Assembly: GCA_033851915.1 (NCBI GenBank)
Contig: JAWSVM010000001.1
Span: 372,001 to 436,000, forward strand
Reading direction: 5' to 3'
Source: UBA1672 sp033851915
GTDB taxonomy: Bacteria > Pseudomonadota > Alphaproteobacteria > Micavibrionales > Micavibrionaceae
Length of the DNA stretch: 64,000 bases
Below, piece after piece: positions 1-8,883 of this stretch. Position 1 is the first letter of the stretch; each line of letters opens with the position of its first letter. The notes beneath the pieces are model-generated. The model did not search any database. It saw only the letters and a program-made list of their open reading frames with translations, and was not told where the DNA came from. A program made the translations under genes and the position numbers.

Positions 1-122
1 GCAAAGAAATGAAATCTGTAGAAGTAAATGACACGCTTTCAGGTATTGGGCGCATAAAATCAATCCAGATGAAAAACGGTCGTTGGGTTATTACGGGGAC
101 CAAAGGGCAAATATTGCAATAA
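1..122 (+). CDS. C-terminal end of a Dot/Icm protein, probably IcmG/DotF-like (partial)
   Basis: An open frame enters from the left edge and stops at TAA 120-122, giving 39 residues that end in GRWVITGTKGQILQ. The pattern V-x-x-G-D/N-x-L-x-G-I-G-x-I-x-S-I followed by NGRWVI resembles the C-terminal domain of PilP/DotF-type secretion proteins. In Legionella icmG (dotF) lies directly upstream of icmC, and here the fragment lies directly upstream of an icmC-like gene. The family call rests on this context plus a short resemblance, so it is tentative. Confidence 0.45.
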   Translation, partial: KEMKSVEVNDTLSGIGRIKSIQMKNGRWVITGTKGQILQ

Positions 123-277
123 CTTTGCTATATTTTTAAAAATACTGGGTTTATGACCGAAATATTAACTTTTTTCTTATAAAATACGTTCTAAGGCGTG
201 AAATGTAATTTAAAATTTGCAGTATATCGCGTAAATATGCTGTAATGGTGTATACAAGTCTGTTAAGGAGAAGAACA

Positions 278-1933
278 TTGACAAGCAAGCAACTATTTTC
301 GGCATTTTTAGGACTATTATTTTGCACAATATTCTCACATAGCGCTTTTGCTGCTGGTGATGATATGAGCCAAATTGCCCAAAACATATCTTCTTCCACA
401 ACGCAACTACCCGCTGTTATTGCCGGGTTTGCGTATCTTTCAGGCTTATTAATGGGCATAACAGCCGTTTTCAAAACAGTTGATCACGTCTCTAACCCAA
501 TGCAAACACCAATCAGAGTGCCTATCATTAGATTCTTAATCGGTGGTGCTTTATTCTCGTTACCTATCATTACAGAAGCTGTCATCACAACAATCAATGG
601 CGGAACAACTGGTGGTTTTGAATATAATGCAGGGATCGTTGGTTCAATTTCAGGTCTATTCGGTATTGTTGGGTATGTTCCTGGTCTTGGTGGTAACTTC
701 AACTCCATCTTGAGTTCAATCATTTTTTCAACGACAAGAGTTCCCGCACTCATCGCGACTGTCGCGTATTTGCTCGGAATGCTTATAACCGTATCTGCGC
801 TATACAAAACAAGAGACCATGTCGAAGATCCTGACAGAGTTCCACTGAAAGATGCTGTCATTCGTTACATTACGGCTGGCGCACTATTGGCTCTACCGAC
901 AACTTTCGATGCAATGTATAATACAATTAATGGTTCCGGTATGGGTACTTTCGGCACAATTGCAACAATATTGGGCGGAGCCGGCTGGTTCAACTCAACA
1001 CAAATCGGCACAATTTTTACAGGCTTTAGTGGCTGTACTGGTATTGTTGCCATCACAGCCGATATTGGGGCTGTTATTTGTAAAACGCTATCATCCAGCA
1101 TGGCATTGCCAGGTTTCTTGACCGCCGTTGCTTATTTCATCGGACTGGTTATGGGTGTTTGGGCGATCCTTAAAATTCGTGATCATGTGAATAACCCATC
1201 ACAAACCGCGCTTTCAGAAGGTATTTCAAGATTAGTGGCAGCAGGGGCATTCTTTGCGCTACCGGTTGTTACGATGGCTATGGCATACAGTATTACACCA
1301 AATACCGTCGCGGTTCAGGCGGTTACTCAGGCCAATACAGGCTTTACCGGCCCAGCACCAACATGTGGCACGGCCAACTCCCTTGATCAGGCAATGGTCT
1401 GTTTCATGGATGATATCCTTGGGCCATCACATGTGTTGCTTAATTTCTTCTGTTTTTGTGCTGGTACTATCTTTATTATGATCGGTATATCAAGACTGAC
1501 AAAATCTGCGCAAGAAGGTGCTAGAGGACCCGGCGGCATAGGAACATTATCTACATTTGTTGTCGGTGGCCTCTTAATGTCCGCAACAACAATTCTAAGA
1601 GCTATCTCATCCAGTTTATTTTCAGGTGGGTTTCTAGGGCAAACAACAACAACGGCAAACCTTGCATATACTGGCACAATGAGTGCTGCAGAAACTGCCG
1701 CCGCCTATAACGTCATCAATGCTGTTCTAAAATTCATGATCGTTATCGGCATGATCAGCTTTGTACGCGGACTCTTCATTATGCGTGATGTTTCAGAAGG
1801 CAGCCAAGGCGCCTCAACAATGGCAGGTATGACACATATTATTGGTGGTGCCCTCGCTGTGAACCTTGGCCCACTCCTAAATGCTGTCCAGACAACCCTT
1901 GGAATCACTGCGTTTGGCGTCACATTCTCATAA
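278..1933 (+). CDS. icmC: Fused IcmD-repeat / IcmC (DotE)-like type IVB secretion membrane protein
   Basis: Predicted inner-membrane component of a Dot/Icm (type IVB) secretion system, 551 residues. I start it at TTG 278 because AAGGAGAAG (265-273) sits just upstream and the product then begins with a clean signal peptide ending SHSAFA. An in-frame ATG at 245 has no ribosome-binding site. Three repeats of about 60 residues (about 44-103, 156-214 and 277-337) share the pattern LPALIA-x2-AYL-x-G, then K-x-RDHV-x-NP-x-QT, then a second hydrophobic segment GGALFALP. Each repeat resembles the neighbouring IcmD. The C-terminal part (about 364-551) has the IcmC/DotE look, including LDQAMVCFMDDI before further membrane segments. 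Legionella IcmC is only about 190 residues, so this is an expanded, fused form. Confidence 0.72.
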   Translation: MTSKQLFSAFLGLLFCTIFSHSAFAAGDDMSQIAQNISSSTTQLPAVIAGFAYLSGLLMGITAVFKTVDHVSNPMQTPIRVPIIRFLIGGALFSLPIITEAVITTINGGTTGGFEYNAGIVGSISGLFGIVGYVPGLGGNFNSILSSIIFSTTRVPALIATVAYLLGMLITVSALYKTRDHVEDPDRVPLKDAVIRYITAGALLALPTTFDAMYNTINGSGMGTFGTIATILGGAGWFNSTQIGTIFTGFSGCTGIVAITADIGAVICKTLSSSMALPGFLTAVAYFIGLVMGVWAILKIRDHVNNPSQTALSEGISRLVAAGAFFALPVVTMAMAYSITPNTVAVQAVTQANTGFTGPAPTCGTANSLDQAMVCFMDDILGPSHVLLNFFCFCAGTIFIMIGISRLTKSAQEGARGPGGIGTLSTFVVGGLLMSATTILRAISSSLFSGGFLGQTTTTANLAYTGTMSAAETAAAYNVINAVLKFMIVIGMISFVRGLFIMRDVSEGSQGASTMAGMTHIIGGALAVNLGPLLNAVQTTLGITAFGVTFS

Positions 1934-2032
1934 AGCTTAAAAAAAATGAAAATAAATGTGGCAATATTGTGGCACACCTGATATGATCATTACATAAAGT
2001 AAATTAACAATTGGTAAGAGGAAAAAACAATT

Positions 2033-2419
2033 ATGTTTAAAACATCATATTACAAACTAGGCGCAGCAATGACAATGGGTCTGATGGCAACATCAGGTAC
2101 AGCACACGCTGCTAACAACTTTAGCTCAATCGCAAGTAACATCAACACATCTATTTCATCGCTACCTGCTTTGATCTCAGCTGTTGCATACCTATTTGGT
2201 GTTCTTCTTTGTGTTCTTGGTATCATGAAAATTAAAGATCATGTTGAAAACCCAGCACAAACACCTTTGAAAGAAGGTTGTATCCGTCTGATCGCTGGTG
2301 GTGCATTGTTCGCACTTCCAATCTTGACAGAAGCAATGCTAGAGTCACTAGACGCTGGTGCACAGGGTGCGGCTGCTGGTACATCTACACTAACATCTGT
2401 AACTTTCGTTACATCATAA
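2033..2419 (+). CDS. icmD: IcmD/DotP-like type IVB secretion protein
   Basis: Small membrane protein of 128 residues, close in size to Legionella IcmD/DotP (about 130). It has a signal peptide ending TAHA near residue 26. After that come a hydrophobic segment (LPALISAVAYLFGVLLCVLGI), the charged linker KIKDHVENPAQTPLKEG and a second hydrophobic segment GGALFALPILTEAM. The same module occurs three times in the preceding gene, so both derive from a common unit. It lies 99 bp downstream of the icmC-like gene with AAGAGG as ribosome-binding site. Its codons favour the same simple set seen in the porin gene, which would fit high expression. Confidence 0.8.
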   Translation: MFKTSYYKLGAAMTMGLMATSGTAHAANNFSSIASNINTSISSLPALISAVAYLFGVLLCVLGIMKIKDHVENPAQTPLKEGCIRLIAGGALFALPILTEAMLESLDAGAQGAAAGTSTLTSVTFVTS

Positions 2420-2433
2420 TAGTAAGGATGGTA

Positions 2434-3153
2434 ATGGGATCTATACCCATATCACTCGGACTTTACAGACAAAGTGGAAGTTCAAACGAAATAAAAGGTG
2501 GAGCCAGTTCAACTGGCTCCACTTCTTCCGTGAAAAATACTCTTTCTAAAGAGTTGAAACAAAGAATATTCACGCGTGATGATAACACTTGCCAATGCTG
2601 TGACTTTCAGGCAAAAAAATATCAAGAAATTCTGTTCGTAAACGGTAATAAAAATGATTTATCCGAGAACAATCTCAAAACAATTTGTATTTTCTGTCAC
2701 CAATGTTTCAATTTAGATACCGTCAGCGTTATGCGCTCTGGTGTTTTACTTTGGTTACCGGAAATTAAACAAGCCGACTTGCACCATATTTCGCGTGCTA
2801 TATATGTCGCCCGCATCTCTCAAGGCCCTATCGCAGAGGCTGCACGTAAATCTTTGGATGCTCTTATGAAACGGCGTGACGCGGTGAGAGCACGAATCGG
2901 TACGGATGACCCTTATATCCTATCCACTATCTTAAAGGATTATCTTACAGATGCGCATTATGCTGGTCGTGATGCTAAAATCGAGGGCATTCGACTTTTC
3001 CCTCTTGATCGCCGCATCATTAAAGAAGCCGACTTGGAATTTAATCAATTTCCGCAAATTTTGGCATATTGGCGCTCAAAAGACGGACCCTTTGGCGGAA
3101 AGACGCCTCAGAAGTGGTTTGACATCTATCATCAAATCCAAAATGCCGCCTAA
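2434..3153 (+). CDS. icmJ: IcmJ/DotN-like zinc-binding, HNH-fold coupling-complex protein
   Basis: Expected partner of the type IV coupling complex that recruits substrates to the Dot/Icm channel; 239 residues against about 208 in Legionella. The N-terminal third holds an HNH-like zinc module with two Cys pairs (CQCC and CIFC, plus HQC) around residues 55-95. The region where an HNH nuclease has its catalytic His pair reads ILFVNGN, so nuclease activity is unlikely, as in DotN. ATG 2434 is chosen because TAAGGA ends 5 bases upstream; ATG 2428 and the far upstream GTG 2278 lack a good site and the latter would overlap icmD. Position between icmD and icmB matches Legionella. The N-terminal 30 residues are rich in Ser and Gly. 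Confidence 0.72.
   Translation: MGSIPISLGLYRQSGSSNEIKGGASSTGSTSSVKNTLSKELKQRIFTRDDNTCQCCDFQAKKYQEILFVNGNKNDLSENNLKTICIFCHQCFNLDTVSVMRSGVLLWLPEIKQADLHHISRAIYVARISQGPIAEAARKSLDALMKRRDAVRARIGTDDPYILSTILKDYLTDAHYAGRDAKIEGIRLFPLDRRIIKEADLEFNQFPQILAYWRSKDGPFGGKTPQKWFDIYHQIQNAA
2498..2522 (+). other. Perfect inverted repeat inside the 5' coding region of icmJ
   Basis: GTGGAGCCAGT and its exact complement ACTGGCTCCAC form an 11-bp stem closed by a TCA loop, about 65 bases into icmJ. The sequence after the stem is pyrimidine-rich (TTCTTCC) but not a clean T-run. It could slow transcription or translation between the abundant icmC/icmD products and the downstream icmJ/icmB. Function is inferred only from the fold. 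Confidence 0.5.
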
Positions 3154-3293
3154 ATTCACGATTTATTTTCATAGTGCACACAAAATTATTATATTTGGTA
3201 CTTTCTGTACTGGACTATAGAATTCTGCTGTATTAATCTTAACGTTTATACGCTACTATCCTTTATATAGATTAACGAGCAAAATAGACCTCT

Positions 3294-6200
3294 ATGAAAT
3301 TATTTGACAAACTATTGGCGCCTTTTCAAAAAGCACTGAGGCAATCTGTATCCTCTTTCATCCGTCTTGAAACCAGAGAGAATGAACATACCCTTGTTTC
3401 TACAGACGGTTCTCTTGTCTCCTACCTAAAGGTTGAGGGCAGCAAGCAAATTATCGGGGATGAAGAATATGAGAACATTGTCAACTCCGCAAACATCAAA
3501 ATTGGCGCACGTTTTGACCGCATTGGTCATGCAATGCAAGTATACTTTGTCCGCGATCCAGCGCGTATAAGACAAACTCTTACGGATCAAATACACCCCA
3601 GCCGCGTTACTGCGCATAATATTGGTTTGGATCTGGATGATTTGTTTGACGAAAAAATTGCTCATCTTGAAAAATTTCTTACACATGAAGAACAATATTT
3701 TGTTCTGTGGACACGCCCTTCCTGCCTCACGCAAAATGAAGCAAAGAGAGCAGGAGAAGATGCAAAAGAAGAAGGAAAAGACTGGGTCATAGCCGCGAGC
3801 GCACAATATCCTTTAGGTATTATGGAGCCGCTCAGAACACGTCATAAAAGTTTTATCTCCGCCATGACAACAGCGTTTGACGAACTTGGTATTGAATGTC
3901 AAGTTCTAGAGGTGCATGATGCCCTTAACGCAGTGCGCAGTAACCTATTTCCTGATCGTGCAAATGATAAATGGCGCGCCTGCCTTCCGGGTGACCCTAT
4001 TCCACCGCGCGCACCACAAAGTGCCGTCGATATGTCAGACATTCTATGGCCAACCCTTCCAAACCAAATCACCGCCGCAGAAGCCAATGTTTTAGGGAAA
4101 TCTGTTGTGCGCATCGGAAATTTACTCTGGGCCGGAGCGGACATGACTTTGGGACCAATGGATTCAATGCCTTTCCCTATTCTTTTAAATCGCTTGGTTG
4201 AGGCAGATATTCCATTCCGTATTTCCTTCCTTATTGAAGGTGGCGGCGCCGCAGCTGTTGCAATGAGAACATTCGCAGCAACCCTTCTGGGGCCGACGAA
4301 TGCTGGTAACAAGCCGATTAAGTACTCTTTAGAACAACTAACAACGCTGGCCAGACAAGAGCCTGTCGTGAAAATTCGCATATCTTTTGCCACATGGTGT
4401 AAAATCAGCGAGAAAGACCAGATCCTTGATCGACTATCCATATTGCTACAATCTTTTGAAAGTTGGGGCTATGCGCAAGTAAGCGAATATTCCGGCGACC
4501 CTCTTGATTGTGTCATGTCTTCTGCAATGGGTATTCATTGTGCCGGCACCGCGCCGTCAGGCATCGCGCCCATGATTGAAATCATGAGACTTTTGCCATG
4601 GCAAAGACCTTCCAGCCCATTTGAAACCGGCGCTATGATTTTCAGAACACCCGATGGGAAAATTTGGCCTTATCAAACAGGAACGAACCTGACCACAACA
4701 TGGTTTGACCTGATATTTGCGCAACCGGGTGGTGGTAAATCCGTTTTGTTGAATACGCTTAATTTTGGTACATGTATTACGCCGGGCTTAAGTAAATTGC
4801 CTTATGTTTCAGTTATTGATATTGGCCCCTCTTCATCCGGTCTTATTTCCTTGATTAAAGAAGCACTCCCCCTTGACCGTCAACATGAAGCCGCTTATTT
4901 CCGCCTGCAAATGGCGCATCAATATGCGATTAATCCTTTTGATACCCAGCTAGGGTGTCGTTATCCTCTGCCGGATGAAAGAAGTTTCTTGGTTGAACTT
5001 CTCACACTGCTCACCACACCGCCAGGCTATGATAAGCCATATGACGGTATGCAACAGCTTTGTGGCTTGGTGGTTGATGAAATGTTCCGCTGGCGTGATG
5101 ATGCTTCTGCGAATGCAGAATCACGTCCATATTTGCCACGCCTTGAAATGGAAATCGATGCGGCAATTCAAAAACATAATGTGCATTTGCCATCCGACCC
5201 GTTCTGGTGGGATATCGTTGATAAAATGTTTGAACTAGGGCAGGTTCACCTTGCAAATATGGCGCAACGTCACGCCGTTCCAACACTTAATGATGCAATT
5301 ACAGCCTCAAGACGACCGCAAATTCGCTCTCTATTGGAAGAAACATCCGTTGGTGTGAGTTCAGAAAGTGTCGTTGGCGCGTTTGAGCGTATGGTTACAT
5401 CCGCTATTCGTGAATATCCGATTTTATCTTCCGTAACACAATTCGACATCGCAGATACGCGTCTATGTTCTCTCGATTTGATGGATGTGGCCCCACAAGG
5501 GGATGAAGCCGCGGACAGACAAACCTCGATCATGTACATGCTTGGGCGTCACGCTTTGGTTCGATCATGGTGGGTCAGTGCAGAAAGCCTGCAACATATT
5601 CCTGAAAAATTCCGCGAGCACCATGCCGCCAGATTGCAAGATATTGGTGAAACGCCAAAACGTCTTAACTTTGACGAATTCCACAGAACAAGCCGATCAA
5701 ACGCTGTGCGTGCACAGGTTATTCGTGATGTTCGTGAGGGACGTAAACGTGGCGTACAAATTGTTCTGACATCACAGCTTATCGACGATTTCGATAAAGA
5801 TATGGTCGATTTGGCAACCGGAATTTGGGTTTTGGGGACTGCTATTTCTGATAAAGCCGTTCAAAATGTTGTTGACCGCTTTGGCTTATCTAACACAGCG
5901 AAACACATTATGCGTTACAAGCTAACTGGACCGAAATCTATTGGTGCACCAGCGCTGATTGTTATCGGATCAACATCCGGTCGTTATGAACAACATATCT
6001 ATAACACTCTGGGCCCGATTGAACTTTGGGCATTCTCGACGTCTGCTGAAGATGTATCGATCAGAAATCGTCTTTATTCCGTTTTGGGCGCCGCACGCGC
6101 CAGACAAATGCTTGCATCGGTCTTCCCGGGCGGAAGTGCACGAACAGAAATCAGACGACGCGTTCTCGCCAATAGTGAGAGTGGTGATTCAAGAAATGCG

Positions 6201-6305
6201 ATGATTAGTGGTGTTATTGATCAAATCATTGACGAGCTCGTAGAAGAAAGCAAAGAAACACAAGAAGTCGAAGACAACAAACGTGTTAACCTCCAATTAA
6301 GTTAA
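3294..6305 (+). CDS. icmB: IcmB/DotO-like type IVB secretion ATPase
   Basis: Cytoplasmic VirB4-class ATPase that powers the Dot/Icm apparatus; 1003 residues, matching the usual size of DotO/IcmB (about 1000). A Walker A loop AQPGGGKS lies near residues 478-486 and a Walker B-like strand LNFDEFHR near residue 790. The N-terminal half (residues 1-450) is the family's non-ATPase region; the C-terminal tail is acidic and rich in Glu. The gene follows icmJ after 140 AT-rich bases (3154-3293) that contain promoter-like TTAACG and TATAT elements, so it may have its own promoter. The last downstream gene starts 7 bases after its stop. Confidence 0.85.
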   Translation: MKLFDKLLAPFQKALRQSVSSFIRLETRENEHTLVSTDGSLVSYLKVEGSKQIIGDEEYENIVNSANIKIGARFDRIGHAMQVYFVRDPARIRQTLTDQIHPSRVTAHNIGLDLDDLFDEKIAHLEKFLTHEEQYFVLWTRPSCLTQNEAKRAGEDAKEEGKDWVIAASAQYPLGIMEPLRTRHKSFISAMTTAFDELGIECQVLEVHDALNAVRSNLFPDRANDKWRACLPGDPIPPRAPQSAVDMSDILWPTLPNQITAAEANVLGKSVVRIGNLLWAGADMTLGPMDSMPFPILLNRLVEADIPFRISFLIEGGGAAAVAMRTFAATLLGPTNAGNKPIKYSLEQLTTLARQEPVVKIRISFATWCKISEKDQILDRLSILLQSFESWGYAQVSEYSGDPLDCVMSSAMGIHCAGTAPSGIAPMIEIMRLLPWQRPSSPFETGAMIFRTPDGKIWPYQTGTNLTTTWFDLIFAQPGGGKSVLLNTLNFGTCITPGLSKLPYVSVIDIGPSSSGLISLIKEALPLDRQHEAAYFRLQMAHQYAINPFDTQLGCRYPLPDERSFLVELLTLLTTPPGYDKPYDGMQQLCGLVVDEMFRWRDDASANAESRPYLPRLEMEIDAAIQKHNVHLPSDPFWWDIVDKMFELGQVHLANMAQRHAVPTLNDAITASRRPQIRSLLEETSVGVSSESVVGAFERMVTSAIREYPILSSVTQFDIADTRLCSLDLMDVAPQGDEAADRQTSIMYMLGRHALVRSWWVSAESLQHIPEKFREHHAARLQDIGETPKRLNFDEFHRTSRSNAVRAQVIRDVREGRKRGVQIVLTSQLIDDFDKDMVDLATGIWVLGTAISDKAVQNVVDRFGLSNTAKHIMRYKLTGPKSIGAPALIVIGSTSGRYEQHIYNTLGPIELWAFSTSAEDVSIRNRLYSVLGAARARQMLASVFPGGSARTEIRRRVLANSESGDSRNAMISGVIDQIIDELVEESKETQEVEDNKRVNLQLS

Positions 6306-6312
6306 TATCGGT

Positions 6313-6888
6313 ATGAGTGAAGAAACAGAAATATTAAAGCAAACAGTTATCGCGGATGAAGTGCCGAAGGCTTCCCTCGCCGATAAACTGAAAGAACAGA
6401 AAAAAGCCAAAAGTAAAAAAACAAGAAGAAGAGTTTTCATTTTAGGGTTTTTGTTTCTTTTCAGCTACGCTTTCTGGTGGTTGACCAAACCATTTCAAGC
6501 CACCGCCACCTATGGTATTTGCAGATCTTTTCTTGAACTCTATGTTCCCTACCCACACACCTTATATGTCAGTGAAATAAAGCCCCAAAGAGACGGCAGT
6601 ATAAAACTGTGGTTTACGCATACAGGTGCCTTTGGCGAATATCGTATGGAATCATTTCAATGCAAATTGATTGTTAACCCTGATACCGGTATTTATGAAC
6701 TAACGCAGCTTAAATTGCATAAAGTGCAAATAAGCCCTGATAGGGTTAAACATCTGAATAATGCTATACCGTATTTCATAGAAAACCCGCTTGTTTTGAA
6801 CTGGCCGACCAAATTACCGGACAGCTTGAACGACTTGCATTTCGACTTCGATAAATTTAGAAAAGTTATTATCAATCCAAATAAATAA
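6313..6888 (+). CDS. Unknown single-pass membrane protein downstream of icmB
   Basis: I do not recognise this 191-residue protein. A charged N-terminus (about 1-45, very Lys/Arg-rich before the membrane) precedes one transmembrane segment (FILGFLFLFSYAFWWL, about 47-62). The remaining 130 residues would lie in the periplasm and contain two Cys residues (in ICRSF and FQCKL) that could pair. It starts 7 bases after icmB and so is almost certainly co-transcribed with it. Context suggests an accessory subunit of the secretion system in this lineage. The sequence itself gives no function. Confidence 0.6.
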   Translation: MSEETEILKQTVIADEVPKASLADKLKEQKKAKSKKTRRRVFILGFLFLFSYAFWWLTKPFQATATYGICRSFLELYVPYPHTLYVSEIKPQRDGSIKLWFTHTGAFGEYRMESFQCKLIVNPDTGIYELTQLKLHKVQISPDRVKHLNNAIPYFIENPLVLNWPTKLPDSLNDLHFDFDKFRKVIINPNK

Positions 6889-6903
6889 AGTGAGCTAAAC
6901 GCC

Positions 6904-7941
6904 ATGAAATATAAAACATTAGGGCGCACTGACCTGGATGTCAGCCAAATTTGTCTCGGCACAATGACATGGGGGCTTCAAAATAACGAAGCCGAAGGCC
7001 ACGAACAAATGGACTATGCGCTGGAACAAGGGATTAACTTCTTTGATACAGCGGAGCTATATGCCGTTCCACCAAGTGAAGACACATACGGCAAGACCGA
7101 AACCATTATCGGCACATGGTTCAACAAAACAGGCAACCGCGACAAGGTTATTCTGGCCTCCAAAATTGTTGGCGCGGGATTACCGTGGGTGCGTGAAGGC
7201 GGGGACATAACCTCTGAAAGCGTAAAAATCGCGCTGGATGACAGCCTCAAACGCCTGCAAACAGATTACATTGATTTGTATCAGCTCCACTGGCCGAATC
7301 GCGGTGGATATCATTTTTCCCAACAGTGGGGCTTTGCGCCAAATTTTGACAAAAGCAAAGTCGAGGAAAATTTTATCGGTGTGTTGGAAACGCTGGACGC
7401 TCTTATTAAAGAAGGGAAGATCAGACATATCGGGCTTTCTAACGAAACCGCGTGGGGCACGATGAAGTGGCTGCGCCTTTCCGAGGAACGCAACCTGCCG
7501 CGCATGGTTTCCATCCAAAATGAATACAGCCTTTTAAACCGCCCGTTCGATACGGATCTACATGAAGTTGCCGTGGCAGAAGATTGCGGCTTACTGGCTT
7601 GGTCTCCCCTTGCCGGTGGCCTTATCAGCGGCAAATACCTGAACGGCGCACGCCCGAAAGGCACACGTTGGGACATTGAAGAGCGATTCCTGGAACGCGA
7701 CACACAAGCCGCCGACAGCGCAGTTACAGCCTATATCGCGGTTGCCGAAAAGCACGGGCTGGATGTCTGTCAAATGGCGTTGGCCTTCGTTACTCAGCAA
7801 CCTTTTGTGACCTCAAATATCATCGGCGCAACCAGTATGGAGCAACTGAAAAGCAACATCGCCTCCATTGATATCACGCTGTCACAAGACGTTTTGGACG
7901 ATATCACCACAACATTTAAACAATTCCCGATGGTATATTAG
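6904..7941 (+). CDS. Aldo/keto reductase, Tas-like
   Basis: NADP-dependent oxidoreductase of the aldo/keto reductase superfamily, 345 residues, the length of the Tas/YgdS group. The N-terminus MKYKTLGRTDLDVSQICLGTM is characteristic. The catalytic tetrad is visible as D48, Y53 (DTAELY), K87 (ASKI) and H129 (QLHW). The C-terminal cofactor segment (SNIIGATSMEQLKSNI) is intact. The natural substrate cannot be told from sequence. It begins 15 bases after the secretion-locus gene but shows a clearly higher GC content, so it marks the start of ordinary chromosome. Confidence 0.9.
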   Translation: MKYKTLGRTDLDVSQICLGTMTWGLQNNEAEGHEQMDYALEQGINFFDTAELYAVPPSEDTYGKTETIIGTWFNKTGNRDKVILASKIVGAGLPWVREGGDITSESVKIALDDSLKRLQTDYIDLYQLHWPNRGGYHFSQQWGFAPNFDKSKVEENFIGVLETLDALIKEGKIRHIGLSNETAWGTMKWLRLSEERNLPRMVSIQNEYSLLNRPFDTDLHEVAVAEDCGLLAWSPLAGGLISGKYLNGARPKGTRWDIEERFLERDTQAADSAVTAYIAVAEKHGLDVCQMALAFVTQQPFVTSNIIGATSMEQLKSNIASIDITLSQDVLDDITTTFKQFPMVY

Positions 7942-7962
7942 GGCGCGAAAAGAGCTAAAATT

Positions 7963-8883
7963 TTGAAAAAAATCGCATTTGTTTCAGGATCAGACAGTAA
8001 TTACTTTCCTATGCTGGTGGAGCTGATTCACTGTCTGCGCAATCACCCTGATAACACACTCCAAAGCTATGATATTTGCATCATGGATACGGGAATGACC
8101 GACAAACAAAGCGCCTATATCAAGACCATTGCCGATCAAGTGATAAAGCCTGACTGGCCATGCGATTTGCCTGCAAGTCGTGTGCGCGGACGGGAATATC
8201 TGAAGTCCTGCGTCTGCCGTCCGTTTATCAATAAAATATTTGAAGGCTACGGCACTTATATATGGCTGGACACCGATACGTGGCTGCAAACGTGGGAACC
8301 TATCGATCTGCTGATAAAAGGTGCGGCAAAATCAGGACTGGCCATCTGCCCGCAAGCGGATCGCGCCTATGGCAAAGCAATGCGCCTGAAATGGCTTGGC
8401 CCCTTTCCATGGAAAGCCAGAAGCTTCTATTACAGCAACGCCAGAAAAGCTTTTGACGGACGCACGGCTCGCGCGCTGTTCCCCTATCCTGCCTTAAATG
8501 CAGGCGTGTTTTCGATTACCGGCGATGCGCCACATTGGGATAAGTGGCAGGAATTACTGCTAAAAGCATTGAAGAAGGGCAAAGTTTTCACCGCCGAGCA
8601 GCTCACCCTTGGCATGATGGTGTATCTGGATGGATACAGCGCAGAGTTCCTACCCGCTTATTGTAACTGGCTGTGTGATACGCCGCCCGTTTGGGACGCA
8701 GAGCAAGGGATATTTGTTGAACCTTATCTACCCAACCACCCGATTGGCGTGATGCATCTTTCCGGCTATGACGCGCTGCGCCTTGATCGCAGCATCACCG
8801 CAGACTTCAAAACGATACGCGGCGAAACCATCTCTATGGTGCCACGCTATATGGGGATTGATGGGGAAAAGGTTACGCTTTAA
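7963..8883 (+). CDS. Glycosyltransferase-like protein (nucleotide-sugar transferase fold)
   Basis: A 306-residue cytoplasmic protein with the look of a GT-A type glycosyltransferase. The N-terminus (KKIAFVSGSDSNYFPMLVELI) reads as a first beta strand and helix, and WLDTDTW at about residues 105-111 is a DXD-type metal and nucleotide-sugar binding motif. Later segments (LNAGVFSI, EQLTLGMM, VMHLSGYD) match the layout of family 8-like enzymes. It starts at TTG 7963, 21 bases after the reductase, and overlaps the convergent TetR gene by 11 bases. Donor and acceptor are unknown. Confidence 0.55.
   Translation: MKKIAFVSGSDSNYFPMLVELIHCLRNHPDNTLQSYDICIMDTGMTDKQSAYIKTIADQVIKPDWPCDLPASRVRGREYLKSCVCRPFINKIFEGYGTYIWLDTDTWLQTWEPIDLLIKGAAKSGLAICPQADRAYGKAMRLKWLGPFPWKARSFYYSNARKAFDGRTARALFPYPALNAGVFSITGDAPHWDKWQELLLKALKKGKVFTAEQLTLGMMVYLDGYSAEFLPAYCNWLCDTPPVWDAEQGIFVEPYLPNHPIGVMHLSGYDALRLDRSITADFKTIRGETISMVPRYMGIDGEKVTL

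Noticed and set aside
1960..1977. Sigma-54-like GTGGCAATATTGTGGCA in front of icmD
   Set aside because: The -12 element is poor (TGGC instead of TTGC) and no activator gene is nearby.
2278..2433. Longer N-terminus for icmJ from GTG 2278
   Set aside because: It would overlap icmD by more than 140 bases in another frame and its residues look like a frame shadow (Trp/Cys/Arg-rich).
3899..4441. Antisense frame of 180 codons inside icmB
   Set aside because: The icmB frame is strongly supported by length and motifs; the opposite frame has the skewed composition of a shadow.
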